DNA of 64,000 nucleotides from an uncultured Crocinitomix sp. (lineage in GTDB: Bacteria > Bacteroidota > Bacteroidia > Flavobacteriales_D > Crocinitomicaceae): assembly GCA_937136425.1 (NCBI GenBank), contig CAKZON010000020.1:186001-250000 (forward strand), read 5' to 3'. Below the pieces are notes generated by a model. That model was not told where the DNA came from, did not search any database, and saw nothing but the letters and a program-made list of their open reading frames with translations. Positions 35,480 through 43,600 of this stretch are shown piece after piece (within the stretch, counting starts at the first letter, position 1; every line of letters starts with the position of its first letter). The position numbers were made by a program, and so were the translations under genes.

Positions 35480-36067
35480 ATGCTCTACCTTTACATTAGC
35501 ATAGGTGTTTTAATTGCAGTAATCCTCCTTTATCTACTTTTTCAAAATGGGAAAAAAGCTAGTTTAAAAAAAGTGGAATGGTATAAAGCTTGGGCTTATA
35601 AAATGAACTTCAACCACAGTTCTGAAAAATATTTAATGGCGCAACTCAACACCGTTAATGGAAATGTAGCAGGTTGTGATTTTAAGATAATTGAAAAAAT
35701 TACTGGCAGTCATCATGAGAGTCAATACTTGCATACTTTTATTCAATTTGAACCTAGTCCGTTTGATTTTGAATTTGACATTTCAAGAAAAAGTTTAGGC
35801 AGTAAAAGTAATTTTAAGCTAGGAGATTCAACAATAGATAATCATTTTACCTTTCTAACGAACGATACCGAAAAATTTCGGTCACTTTTAACGCCAGACG
35901 CAATCAATAAACTCAAATTAACCACAGCTTTTTTTGGCACTGGCATTAAATGCGATAATGAAAAATTGGAGCATTACTTTTTAGGTGGATTAACGAAAGA
36001 AAGTCAAACAGAAGAATTAGAAGCTATTTTAAATGTAATGCAAGCATTTATTAAAGCCAGAAAGTAA
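35480..36067 (+). CDS. Membrane-anchored protein, second of a paralogous pair
   Basis: 195 aa. Same architecture as the preceding gene: one helix (about 4-22), then KAWAYKMNFNHS, LMAQLNTVNGNV, FEPSPFDFEFDI and TEELEAILNVMQAFIKARK. The two are 15 bases apart and diverged tandem duplicates. Function unknown; the soluble domain may be cytoplasmic. Confidence 0.75.
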   Translation: MLYLYISIGVLIAVILLYLLFQNGKKASLKKVEWYKAWAYKMNFNHSSEKYLMAQLNTVNGNVAGCDFKIIEKITGSHHESQYLHTFIQFEPSPFDFEFDISRKSLGSKSNFKLGDSTIDNHFTFLTNDTEKFRSLLTPDAINKLKLTTAFFGTGIKCDNEKLEHYFLGGLTKESQTEELEAILNVMQAFIKARK

Positions 36068-36069
36068 AT

Positions 36070-36642
36070 CTAACTTTCGGCAATTGTATAAACCTCTTCT
36101 TTGGGTAAAAGGTACTCGGCCTCTTTTATTCTACCATTCAAAATTAGGTCATGTATGTTTTTGCATTCTTGACCAATATCCTCAATTGAAACAATCCAGT
36201 CATTTACATATTTTTCAACTGCAATTCCGCTCAAACCAATTTGGATGGATTTATAATCCAATGCGTTGAGATGAATATCCTTTTCAGGATCCCATTGGAC
36301 ACGAATGGGTGAATTTACTAGAGCGGTTTTCCACGCCTCATTTGTGCCATGTATCTCTTTTACAAAATGAGATAAGCAAGCATTTTTGCAAGCCCAATCC
36401 CAACCTTTGCGTTTAATTTTAATGGCTAACACATGTTCTTGATCCTTTTTAGTAGACCAGCCACTGCGATACATCATCCATAAAAATGAAGGTTTAATCC
36501 AGGTCATTCGTTCCATTTTAAACGGAGCTACAAATTTTTGATTTTGTACTGCAGTTATAGCAATTGCTTTAGAATAGGCTTGATACACCGTTATTGTATG
36601 CTCATCAAATACTGCACGAATAGTCTGTTTATTCGAATTCAT
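36070..36642 (-). CDS. DUF4291 protein
   Basis: 190 aa, cytoplasmic. DUF4291 hallmarks are complete: IRAVFDEHTITVYQAYSKAI, FVAPFKMERMTWIKPSFLWM, then MMYRSGWSTKKDQEHVLAIKI. The conserved Tyr, Arg/Met/Trp and Lys residues suggest an enzyme, but no activity is established to my knowledge. Last gene of the ADP-ribose operon, six bases after the phosphoesterase gene, which suggests a link with nucleotide or NAD chemistry. Convergent with the paralogous pair. Confidence 0.85.
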   Translation of the reverse strand: MNSNKQTIRAVFDEHTITVYQAYSKAIAITAVQNQKFVAPFKMERMTWIKPSFLWMMYRSGWSTKKDQEHVLAIKIKRKGWDWACKNACLSHFVKEIHGTNEAWKTALVNSPIRVQWDPEKDIHLNALDYKSIQIGLSGIAVEKYVNDWIVSIEDIGQECKNIHDLILNGRIKEAEYLLPKEEVYTIAES

Positions 36643-36648
36643 TTTTAC

Positions 36649-37377
36649 TTATTTATTTCGACCTATTTCTTTTGGATAAAGCTCCATTACAGGATCGCTT
36701 TGCCAAAATTCTTTTGTGTCTATATCCAAGGCAGATAATTTTCCTTTAAATGCTGCTCCAGTGTCCAAATTCCAAATGTTTGCGCGATTCCAAGGGTGAT
36801 CAATTCCCCAACCTGTTGTTGGCGTATGACCAATAAAAATTTCTGAAAATAGTTTTAACCGTCCAGGATATGAATCCTCCTCTTTCTCTACTCTTCCATG
36901 TATGGCAACAGCCATTTCCCAAAGCGTGCGATCCCAGCCATAATTAGAAGCATAATGTTCTTTTTCTGGTCCGTGCATAGACGTGTACCCGGCATGAATA
37001 AACAACCTATTTTTATCATCAACATAATAGTTTTTCATTTTCATAAAAAAACCAATATGTTCATCTTTTTGATTGTCAGTATGTCCTGCATAACTCTCAA
37101 TGGTTTCTTTACCGCCATGCTTTAACCAAATGTTATTCTCAGTTCCTCTTGTTAACCAATCATAACACCAAGCATCATGATTACCATAAATGAAATGGCA
37201 GTTTTGCTGATATGAAAGTTCAATTAAAAAATCAATCAACTGTGCTGATTCACTCCAACCATCCACATAATCGCCCATAAATATAAGCTCATCCTGAGCG
37301 GTAACATTTGCACGTTCTAAAACTTGTTTAAGTCCTTTTAATCCTCCGTGTATGTCTCCTATTGCTATTGTTCTCAT
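36649..37377 (-). CDS. Calcineurin-like metallophosphoesterase (PPP/Ap4A-hydrolase-like)
   Basis: 242 aa. All metal-site motifs are present: GDIHGGLKGL, GDYVDGW, IYGNHDAW, and FIHAGYTS and GHTPTTGW further on, as in bacterial PPP-type protein phosphatases and symmetrical diadenosine tetraphosphatases. No signal peptide. In this operon a role on ADP-ribose phosphates, cyclic phosphates or nucleotides is as likely as protein dephosphorylation. 46 bases after the oxygenase gene, the largest gap of the operon. Confidence 0.88.
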   Translation of the reverse strand: MRTIAIGDIHGGLKGLKQVLERANVTAQDELIFMGDYVDGWSESAQLIDFLIELSYQQNCHFIYGNHDAWCYDWLTRGTENNIWLKHGGKETIESYAGHTDNQKDEHIGFFMKMKNYYVDDKNRLFIHAGYTSMHGPEKEHYASNYGWDRTLWEMAVAIHGRVEKEEDSYPGRLKLFSEIFIGHTPTTGWGIDHPWNRANIWNLDTGAAFKGKLSALDIDTKEFWQSDPVMELYPKEIGRNK

Positions 37378-37423
37378 TGTTGTAATTAATTAGACTTCTA
37401 CATAATAAAAAGCCTGCCTAAAT

Positions 37424-37987
37424 TTAAGCATCTAAATCATTTGATGTAACTCGAAACATTACATCCGTTCTTAAAACGTACTTTGTTCCTTTCTCTAAAC
37501 TCTTTCCCTCATGGCGTACATTATGATCAAATATTACGGCGCGTCCTTGCTTTGGCCGAATATCAAATTCACGCATAAAACCAGTTTCACCTCCCTTAAA
37601 ATCTTCGTTTAAATAAATAATCAAAGTCAATAAGCTCTGCTCGGATGCATTTCTTCTATGACTTCCGTCACGGTGCATTTTAAACCTTTCTCCGGGCACA
37701 TATTTATAATAACGAAACATCTCATTTAGCCCTATGGGCTTGGCATATGGGTAATCATCAATAAAAGGACATAGTTTGTTCCAAATTTCAGCTGCAAGTT
37801 CTTCATCCAACATTAAAACACGTTGATTATTTCGAACGGAAGCCATTACGGTTTGCTTACCATCAATATTGACTTTAGCAAATTCATAACCTATAGTTTC
37901 GCTTGCTTTAATATGGAACTTACATTCTTCCTTAGTTAAGAAATCATCTATAATCCAAACGTCTTCAGTAATTTTTTCTTTTTGCAT
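37424..37987 (-). CDS. 2-oxoglutarate/Fe(II)-dependent oxygenase (prolyl-4-hydroxylase-like)
   Basis: 187 aa. The double-stranded beta-helix core shows the iron triad His105-x-Asp107 (KMHRDGSH) and His159 (NVRHEG), and Lys169 or Arg173 for 2-oxoglutarate (GTKYVLRTDVMF). FKGGETGF is typical of the P4Hc family. It hydroxylates or demodifies an unknown substrate. Its place among ADP-ribose genes is noteworthy, as this family is also linked to nucleic-acid and protein repair. Confidence 0.88.
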   Translation of the reverse strand: MQKEKITEDVWIIDDFLTKEECKFHIKASETIGYEFAKVNIDGKQTVMASVRNNQRVLMLDEELAAEIWNKLCPFIDDYPYAKPIGLNEMFRYYKYVPGERFKMHRDGSHRRNASEQSLLTLIIYLNEDFKGGETGFMREFDIRPKQGRAVIFDHNVRHEGKSLEKGTKYVLRTDVMFRVTSNDLDA

Positions 37988-38010
37988 TAGTTAAAATTTA
38001 GATTGTTCAA

Positions 38011-38487
38011 TTAATCAAAATCATATACTATTGTTCCTATATTTTTTTCACTTAGCCTTGCCATTATGAGCGGCTCAATCTTAGACCACTTACCTCCTGC
38101 TAAACCGCAGCCAATTCTTGGCAGGTGCACACTTGCTCCAAGTTTTTCAGCCTCATTTTGTAATTTTTCTAAACACTTATCCACTGCATCATATCTTATT
38201 GGCGCACCGTTACTTCCTGTTTTCATCCCACGTTGCCCAATCATATTTGCAACATAAGTATCTGCCGAGACTTGGATAATTTGAATGTTTCCCAATTCAA
38301 AATCATTTTTAGATCTTTCTCTATGCCATTGGCGGTATTCCTTTTCCGGTTTGCTCCATCTTTTTGAAATTGCTAACACAAAACCTTTCCCCCATCCGCC
38401 AAGGTCATTACAAATATGCCCGATAATTTTTGGCCCTTTCGCCTGTGGAGATGTTGCATCTCCTTTTATGTATTCAATATTTTTCAT
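38011..38487 (-). CDS. Macro-domain protein, Poa1p/ALC1-like
   Basis: 158 aa from the ATG at 38487; the frame is open to a TTG at 38514. Macro fold: IEYIKGDATSPQ, then IIGHICNDLGGWGKGFVLAIS (the N-D-x-G-x-W-G-K-G phosphate loop), YVANMIGQRG and HLPRIGCGLAGGKWSKIEP. This subclass includes yeast Poa1p, which removes the 1''-phosphate from ADP-ribose 1''-phosphate made after tRNA 2'-phosphotransferase action, and ALC1-type glutamate-ADP-ribose hydrolases. The KptA gene two genes upstream fits the first role. Confidence 0.88.
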   Translation of the reverse strand: MKNIEYIKGDATSPQAKGPKIIGHICNDLGGWGKGFVLAISKRWSKPEKEYRQWHRERSKNDFELGNIQIIQVSADTYVANMIGQRGMKTGSNGAPIRYDAVDKCLEKLQNEAEKLGASVHLPRIGCGLAGGKWSKIEPLIMARLSEKNIGTIVYDFD

Positions 38488-38529
38488 CTTAAAAATAGTA
38501 TTCGCTTCAGTCAATGTTTAAATGAAACA

Positions 38530-39162
38530 TTATAAATCATCCACCCCTACAAGTTCATACTGCAAAATCAATTCTTTTACCGCTCTGGACACTACTTGAC
38601 ATTTATCTATCGTTTGAAACATTGCCGGTATATTATATAAATTATCCGTCACAAAAGGAACCCCTAGTACTTTGCTAAAATCCTTCTCAAAGCCTTTCTC
38701 TTCAACCACCCAAATAGATCCTTTAGAGCACGACATGGTATGAAAATCTTCTGTGCCTAAATGAATTTGACTGCCTATTGGTAATTTATATTCATTGGTT
38801 TTGATTTTCACCTCTGCGCTATACTTTAAACCATTGCCTCCATTCAAAACACTTCTGTATTCATACTCAGATATCGACACTAAATCATTTGAATCATTAC
38901 TCGCATTTTTTTCTGCAGTATGATGCGTGATATTACCTTTTAGAACGGTTATTGTAATTGGGTATCTATGTGTATGATATTGAACATCAAATGGATTTAG
39001 CTTTTTATCAGCAATAAAAACTCGCGTTAATTTTCCAAACTCAGTTCCCTTAATAACCAACGAGAAAATTCCTTCTGCATGAACATTTCTCATTGATAAA
39101 TTTAAACTTTCATTATTTGGTTGTTTAACAAGTTGATCTAGTTCTTTCAAAAATTTGTACAT
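38530..39162 (-). CDS. Cupin-like protein of the ADP-ribose operon
   Basis: 210 aa. A predicted beta-barrel with YHTHRYPITITVLKGNITHH (two His pairs) and a later HLGTEDFHTMSCSKGSIWVVEE resembling the two cupin motifs, so metal-binding is plausible. The C-terminal 60 residues are helical. I do not know a named family. 14 bases after the KptA gene, so likely in the same pathway. Confidence 0.65.
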   Translation of the reverse strand: MYKFLKELDQLVKQPNNESLNLSMRNVHAEGIFSLVIKGTEFGKLTRVFIADKKLNPFDVQYHTHRYPITITVLKGNITHHTAEKNASNDSNDLVSISEYEYRSVLNGGNGLKYSAEVKIKTNEYKLPIGSQIHLGTEDFHTMSCSKGSIWVVEEKGFEKDFSKVLGVPFVTDNLYNIPAMFQTIDKCQVVSRAVKELILQYELVGVDDL

Positions 39163-39176
39163 ACCCTTTAGTTTTA

Positions 39177-39710
39177 TTATTCAATAAATTTGGGAGGAAC
39201 GTTTTCAGTTAACCACACGCCATTTTCAGATTTATAAAAATTAAATCCTTGTTCATGCATTAGCTTGGCTGAAACTTTCAATATAACAGGTTTACCGCGT
39301 CTTGATCCAACTGATATTGCCGTATCTTTTGTTTCACTTAAATGCACATGATGTCGAGTTCCTTTTATCAGTCCTTTTTCACGAATTGATGCCATAAACT
39401 TATTCACCGTTCCGTGATATAGCGTGTGCGGCGGTTCAATTACTTTGAGGTTTAGGTTCACCTCAACAGAATGACCTTGGTTAGCACAAATTTTAGTTTT
39501 ATCCGCATTGAAGCGATATCTTTTCTTGTCATTAGTCTCAACCAAATGGGTCAATCGTTCCATATCCATTTGAATCTGTTTCCTGTTCAATCCTTTTATC
39601 AATTCATCAACGGATACCCATCCGTTTTCATCTAGTTCTATATTTAGCACCTTTGGATTATGTCTGAGTGCAAGACTCATTAATTTACCAATGCTTTTAT
39701 CTGTTCTCAT
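39177..39710 (-). CDS. kptA: RNA 2'-phosphotransferase, KptA/Tpt1 family
   Basis: 177 aa. The N-terminal winged helix (LMSLALRHNPKVLNIELDENGWVSVDELI) and C-terminal ADP-ribosyltransferase-like fold (LYHGTVNKFMASIREKGL, RHHVHLSETKDTAISVGSRRGKPVILKV) are complete. Known reaction: NAD-dependent removal of a 2'-phosphate from RNA, giving ADP-ribose 1'',2''-cyclic phosphate; bacterial members can also ADP-ribosylate 5'-phosphate ends. Arg and His of RHHVHLS are the catalytic pair. Its partner could be the Poa1-like macro protein downstream. Confidence 0.93.
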   Translation of the reverse strand: MRTDKSIGKLMSLALRHNPKVLNIELDENGWVSVDELIKGLNRKQIQMDMERLTHLVETNDKKRYRFNADKTKICANQGHSVEVNLNLKVIEPPHTLYHGTVNKFMASIREKGLIKGTRHHVHLSETKDTAISVGSRRGKPVILKVSAKLMHEQGFNFYKSENGVWLTENVPPKFIE

Positions 39711-39741
39711 TTTAATTTTTTTAATCGCTAGTGATTCGTTA

Positions 39742-40266
39742 CTAGCTTATTTCATTCGCGGATGATATAGCCTCATAAATTATGAGGTTTTCAACATCAT
39801 AACACACGAAAATTATTTCTTCTATTTCATTTTTACTGGGATAATTCATCACAGTACTGATTGCGATTTCGCAAGCCTCCTTTTTTGGAAACTTATAAAT
39901 ACCTGTACTAATATTTGGAAATGCAACTGTTTTAATTTGGTTTGCAATGCATAAATCCAAGACAGACGTATAACATGAAGCAAGCAACTCTCTCACATTA
40001 CCTTTTCCATTGTTCCAAACGGGGCCAACTGTATGAATTACAAAATTAGCATTGAGGTTTCCTGCACTTGTAATAACAGCATTACCAGTTTTACAACCTC
40101 CTTGTTTTGCCCTTATTGCCATGCAATCATCCAATAATTGAGATCCAGCTTTGCGGTGAATTGCACCATCTACACCTCCACCACCTAGCAAAGATGAATT
40201 TGCTGCATTTACAATTGCATCAACCTTTACTTGTGTTATGTCTCCAGATTGGATTTTAATTTTCAT
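39742..40266 (-). CDS. MacroD-type macro-domain ADP-ribosyl hydrolase
   Basis: 174 aa. MacroD/YmdB signatures: [43 protein letters not shown] and [13 protein letters not shown]. Such proteins release ADP-ribose from Asp/Glu side chains and deacetylate O-acetyl-ADP-ribose. The catalytic loop [14 protein letters not shown] is intact. Located in the ADP-ribose operon between KptA and a second macro domain. Confidence 0.93.
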   Translation of the reverse strand: MKIKIQSGDITQVKVDAIVNAANSSLLGGGGVDGAIHRKAGSQLLDDCMAIRAKQGGCKTGNAVITSAGNLNANFVIHTVGPVWNNGKGNVRELLASCYTSVLDLCIANQIKTVAFPNISTGIYKFPKKEACEIAISTVMNYPSKNEIEEIIFVCYDVENLIIYEAISSANEIS

Positions 40267-40303
40267 GTTTTTAGTATCAAGTTCAACCTCTAGTCACAAA
40301 CAT

Positions 40304-40915
40304 TCATTCATTTATGCGGCCTTGGGGGTTAATATTCCAATGGTATTTTTGCGCTTCAGCAAAATTTTTAAAATTCATTTTTTCACCTTTTTCAATTTCT
40401 ACAAATGCATTATACATCTGCCTTGCGGAAACAATTGGCGACATTTTACCAACTCCAGTACAAAATCCAGAAATGGCAACAGTACTTATTTCATCATTCT
40501 TCTGTGCAACAATCATTGTCGCTTTCATTGCGAGATAAGCATTTATCGAAGTATCAATATTGAAACTCATTGGTACCCTCATAGTTGGTGAAACAATAAG
40601 AAATGGAATTAAACCATCTCCTGTTTTCATCACCAAAGATTTTCCAATGAGTAGTTCCCCTTCTGGTAAGTCTTTAATTCTTTCCTGCAATTCACTTTGC
40701 AACTCCCAACCTAGTCTTTGTGAAATAGCATAATCAACACCACCGTCCATAAAGCCAAATGAATTGGCTGGGCTCACAATTGCGTCACACTTTAGCTTAG
40801 TTATATCAGCATGCAGAATGGTTACATTTTCTTCATTTTGAAAAAACAGCTTCCAAGCATCAATCATTCTAGGATCAATATCTGCTAATACATATTTCAT
40901 AACCTTATTATCCAT
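40304..40915 (-). CDS. Macro-domain protein of a divergent subclass
   Basis: 203 aa. The ADP-ribose pocket is indicated by ILHADITKLKCDAIVSPANS followed by FGFMDGGVDYAISQRLG and a distal AISGFCTGVGKMSP. This loop form (FGFMDGGVD) is that of the phage-tail-type or AF1521-distant macro group, not MacroD. An ATG at 40900 is an alternative start that would avoid the eight-base overlap with the upstream glycohydrolase gene. Role probably binding or hydrolysis of an ADP-ribose derivative. Confidence 0.82.
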   Translation of the reverse strand: MDNKVMKYVLADIDPRMIDAWKLFFQNEENVTILHADITKLKCDAIVSPANSFGFMDGGVDYAISQRLGWELQSELQERIKDLPEGELLIGKSLVMKTGDGLIPFLIVSPTMRVPMSFNIDTSINAYLAMKATMIVAQKNDEISTVAISGFCTGVGKMSPIVSARQMYNAFVEIEKGEKMNFKNFAEAQKYHWNINPQGRINE

Positions 40916-41858
40916 TTATTTTCTCACCAAATCGTTCAATCAAATTCTCTATTTCTTCAAACTTTGCTAATTGTGCTCTCCAAAAATCAAACTGATTATC
41001 TCTTCCAAAATACACTCCTGCTAATCCGCCAGTTATAGCGCCAGTTGTATCAGTATCTTCACCCAAATTAACCGCCCTTAACACAGCCTCATCATAAGTT
41101 TTGGACGAAAGTAGTGCCCAAAAGCTTGCCTCAAGTGAATGCAATACATAACCTGATCCACTTATTTCAGCCCGTTCCAACTCTCCAATATTTCCGTTTA
41201 ATACCCGTTTGAACAAATCAACCTCTGCCTTATTTATATCAAGTTCAACCAAATGTTTTATCACCGATTTTTGGATAATTTGCAAGGCTTCTAACTTATC
41301 AAACCCTTCAATCAACTTTATGGCATATTCTACATAAATAAAGCACGAAATGATTGACCTTACATGAGCATGCGTTATGGATGATACTGCCTTTACTTTT
41401 TCAAAACGAACATTGATGTCTGATTCGTTATATAAGTAAAAAGCCATTGGTAAAATACGCATCAAAGATCCATTACCATTACTCCACTCATTCATTCCTC
41501 CGCACAGTTCAGGTTTTGTACCCTTCTTTATTTCATGAATGGCTTGGCTTGTTGCCATTCCTATATCAAAGACAGAACCATGTGGCGTCCAATAACTATG
41601 ATACTTCCATTGCGCAAATTTTGCGGCAATATCCTCCAAATTATAACCATTACATAAACCCTCCATTAAACAAAAGGTTAATGAACTGTCGTCAGACCAA
41701 GTTCCTTTTGGTTGATGATAGGTACCATACTCCCGCATATTGGTAACAGGGTTTTTATCCAAATCTCGGCGGCTTGTAAATTCAACAGGAACACCAAGCG
41801 CATCTCCAACGGCTACGCCAAATATTCCTGCTACTATTTTTTCATTCAATTCACTCAT
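40908..41858 (-). CDS. ADP-ribosylglycohydrolase (DraG/ARH family)
   Basis: 316 aa, all-helical. Binuclear Mg/Mn site motifs: GVAVGDALGVPVEF, TWSDDSSLTFCLMEG and NLGEDTDTTGAITGGLAG, plus SNGNGSLMRILP. DraG releases ADP-ribose from arginine; ARH3-type members act on serine or on O-acetyl-ADP-ribose. The start overlaps the upstream stop as ATGA, so translation is coupled. Confidence 0.93.
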   Translation of the reverse strand: MSELNEKIVAGIFGVAVGDALGVPVEFTSRRDLDKNPVTNMREYGTYHQPKGTWSDDSSLTFCLMEGLCNGYNLEDIAAKFAQWKYHSYWTPHGSVFDIGMATSQAIHEIKKGTKPELCGGMNEWSNGNGSLMRILPMAFYLYNESDINVRFEKVKAVSSITHAHVRSIISCFIYVEYAIKLIEGFDKLEALQIIQKSVIKHLVELDINKAEVDLFKRVLNGNIGELERAEISGSGYVLHSLEASFWALLSSKTYDEAVLRAVNLGEDTDTTGAITGGLAGVYFGRDNQFDFWRAQLAKFEEIENLIERFGEKING

Positions 41859-42679
41859 CCTTCTAATTTTTTAAATGCCCGATAAACTCCTCGATCATTC
41901 CGATCTAACACTGCAAACACAATTGTATCAAAAACACCTTCATACTTTCCCTCTTGCTTTAGAAATTGTTTAAAGTAATTTGCAATATCCTCCGGGTTAT
42001 TTCTAAACACGCCACATCCCCAAGCTCCTAATATTAAATTTTCGCATCCTTTTTCAGCAAATAACCCCAACATTTTATCAATTCTTTGCAACATCACCTC
42101 TTCCACTCTTTTCATCTCTTTTGGTTTATTGCTCAAAATTGCTCCAATATTAACAGCAGGGCTCGTAACAATGTCCACCAAATAAGGATTCTCTAATAAG
42201 TCTCCATCATCATTTTTAAAAACTACTACATCTGGAGAATAGATCATATAATCCGAATACAAATAGGTTTTATATGCACGATTGTGCTTATACATTTCCT
42301 GAAATTGATCAATTGAAGGATATAACGAGGATGAACGCGCAATGCTTTCTTCTTGCGATTGCGCACCATTCATAAACCCTCCACCTGGATTTTTTGCAGA
42401 AGCAAAATTAAGTACACCTAATTTTTCAACTACTTGAACCCACGTTTTAGCAGCGTTCAATGTTGACTCATTCGTAACTATAATTTTAGTTTCATTGTTT
42501 TTATTCAACTCAACACGGTCTAATAAACCCGTTAACTGATCAGGATTATACAAAGTTGCGTTTGAAATTGAAGTTGCAACTTGATTGGCAACATTTACTT
42601 GTTTAGTATCTATTTCATAAAATCCTTTATCTAAAATTTGCAAGGTGTTATTTGCGATATTTATTCTTTCTTTTTTCAC
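41855..42679 (-). CDS. Microbial PARG-like protein (TIGR02452 family)
   Basis: 274 aa. A macro-like fold carrying the catalytic PARG signature GGG-x7-QEE (NPGGGFMNGAQSQEESIARS), with a preceding VLNFASAKNPGGG beta strand and a second conserved NLILGAWGCGVFRNNP. Known family members cleave ribose-ribose bonds in poly(ADP-ribose). The N-terminal 70 residues form the microbial-type helical cap. Overlaps the glycohydrolase by four bases. Confidence 0.92.
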   Translation of the reverse strand: MKKERINIANNTLQILDKGFYEIDTKQVNVANQVATSISNATLYNPDQLTGLLDRVELNKNNETKIIVTNESTLNAAKTWVQVVEKLGVLNFASAKNPGGGFMNGAQSQEESIARSSSLYPSIDQFQEMYKHNRAYKTYLYSDYMIYSPDVVVFKNDDGDLLENPYLVDIVTSPAVNIGAILSNKPKEMKRVEEVMLQRIDKMLGLFAEKGCENLILGAWGCGVFRNNPEDIANYFKQFLKQEGKYEGVFDTIVFAVLDRNDRGVYRAFKKLEG

Positions 42680-42690
42680 TATTTACATTT

Positions 42691-43176
42691 TTACTCTTCC
42701 CAAACGGCAAGGCATTTTTTATCTTGCCAAAACTTTTCTAAAGTCATTTTTGGGTTTCCAATTACTTTAATTGTTAGTGGGCTAAGGCGTACACTAATTT
42801 TATGCGATCGGCTACCAAAAGTGCCAATATCTACAACCTCTTTTCCTTCTAACTTTAATTCATGACGATCTAAATATTTCATTATCGCCGGAACTTGCAA
42901 ATCCACCCCACCAGTCAATTTTGCATGGGGGTTATCCAATTTCTTGGCTGTCGCAATTAGTTCCTTTAAATCATCTGGATTTTCATTAAAGTGGAATTTA
43001 TAACTCTCATAATACACACTTTCTAATGCATCCATTTGCGAAACAAACTCTCCTTCAATCATATAACCAATCATCCAATTTTCGTCATATTTTTTATCCC
43101 ATTCGCGTTGCCTTTTTTCCCTTTGCTTTTGGTTGCCAGCTTTGCCAATTTTTCTTTCTACAATTTTCCAACTCAT
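42691..43176 (-). CDS. Uncharacterised protein of the ADP-ribose operon
   Basis: 161 aa, no signal or membrane part. Begins MSWKIVERKIGKAGNQKQRE and has a long charged helix, a central segment YYESYKFHFNENPDDLKELI, a conserved-looking AKKLDNPHAKLTGGVDLQVP and a C-terminal VDIGTFGSRSHKISVRLSP and KFWQDKKCLAVWEE. One base separates it from the preceding gene. I recognise the sequence pattern as recurring in bacteria but know no function; association with erasers of ADP-ribose suggests a related enzyme or substrate adaptor. Confidence 0.7.
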   Translation of the reverse strand: MSWKIVERKIGKAGNQKQREKRQREWDKKYDENWMIGYMIEGEFVSQMDALESVYYESYKFHFNENPDDLKELIATAKKLDNPHAKLTGGVDLQVPAIMKYLDRHELKLEGKEVVDIGTFGSRSHKISVRLSPLTIKVIGNPKMTLEKFWQDKKCLAVWEE

Positions 43177-43177
43177 T

Positions 43178-43594
43178 CTATTCTGATTCTTCTTTTTTAA
43201 AAAATTGATCTAAAAGGGAATGAACACCTGGCTCAAACTTCTCTCCGAAAAAGACCTTTACTATTTCAATTTTTCCAATAATATTATCATTAAATGTATC
43301 CATTTCTGCTGCGGGCACCCACAACTCGTTATGGTTTTTGTCTCCTACATTTTCTACTTTAAATGTTGCAGCATACTCAGCATTTACATTAAATTTTGTT
43401 ACTGCTCCAACATAGCCCGAAAATTCATCCTTAGTATTCCAATCTAACGCTATTTTATTGGCATAAGCTTGATTTAATACGGGGTAAAAAATCGGTTGCC
43501 AATCTAACCTTGGAGGAAAAGCTTCAAAGTTTAATCCTTCAATCAGCATTAACTCTCCTTTACCAATTGGTCGATATAATGTTAGTGTTTTCAT
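43178..43594 (-). CDS. ADP-ribosylation/crystallin-J1-type small protein
   Basis: 138 aa. Pattern MKTLTLYRPIGKGELMLIEG, AFPPRLDWQPIFYPVLNQ, YANKIALDWNTKD and ELWVPAAEMDTFND matches the small family that databases label ADP-ribosylation/crystallin J1; the biochemical activity is not established. It sits between NADAR and the 161-aa protein in the operon, six bases after the former. Confidence 0.78.
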   Translation of the reverse strand: MKTLTLYRPIGKGELMLIEGLNFEAFPPRLDWQPIFYPVLNQAYANKIALDWNTKDEFSGYVGAVTKFNVNAEYAATFKVENVGDKNHNELWVPAAEMDTFNDNIIGKIEIVKVFFGEKFEPGVHSLLDQFFKKEESE

Positions 43595-43600
43595 TTTCTC

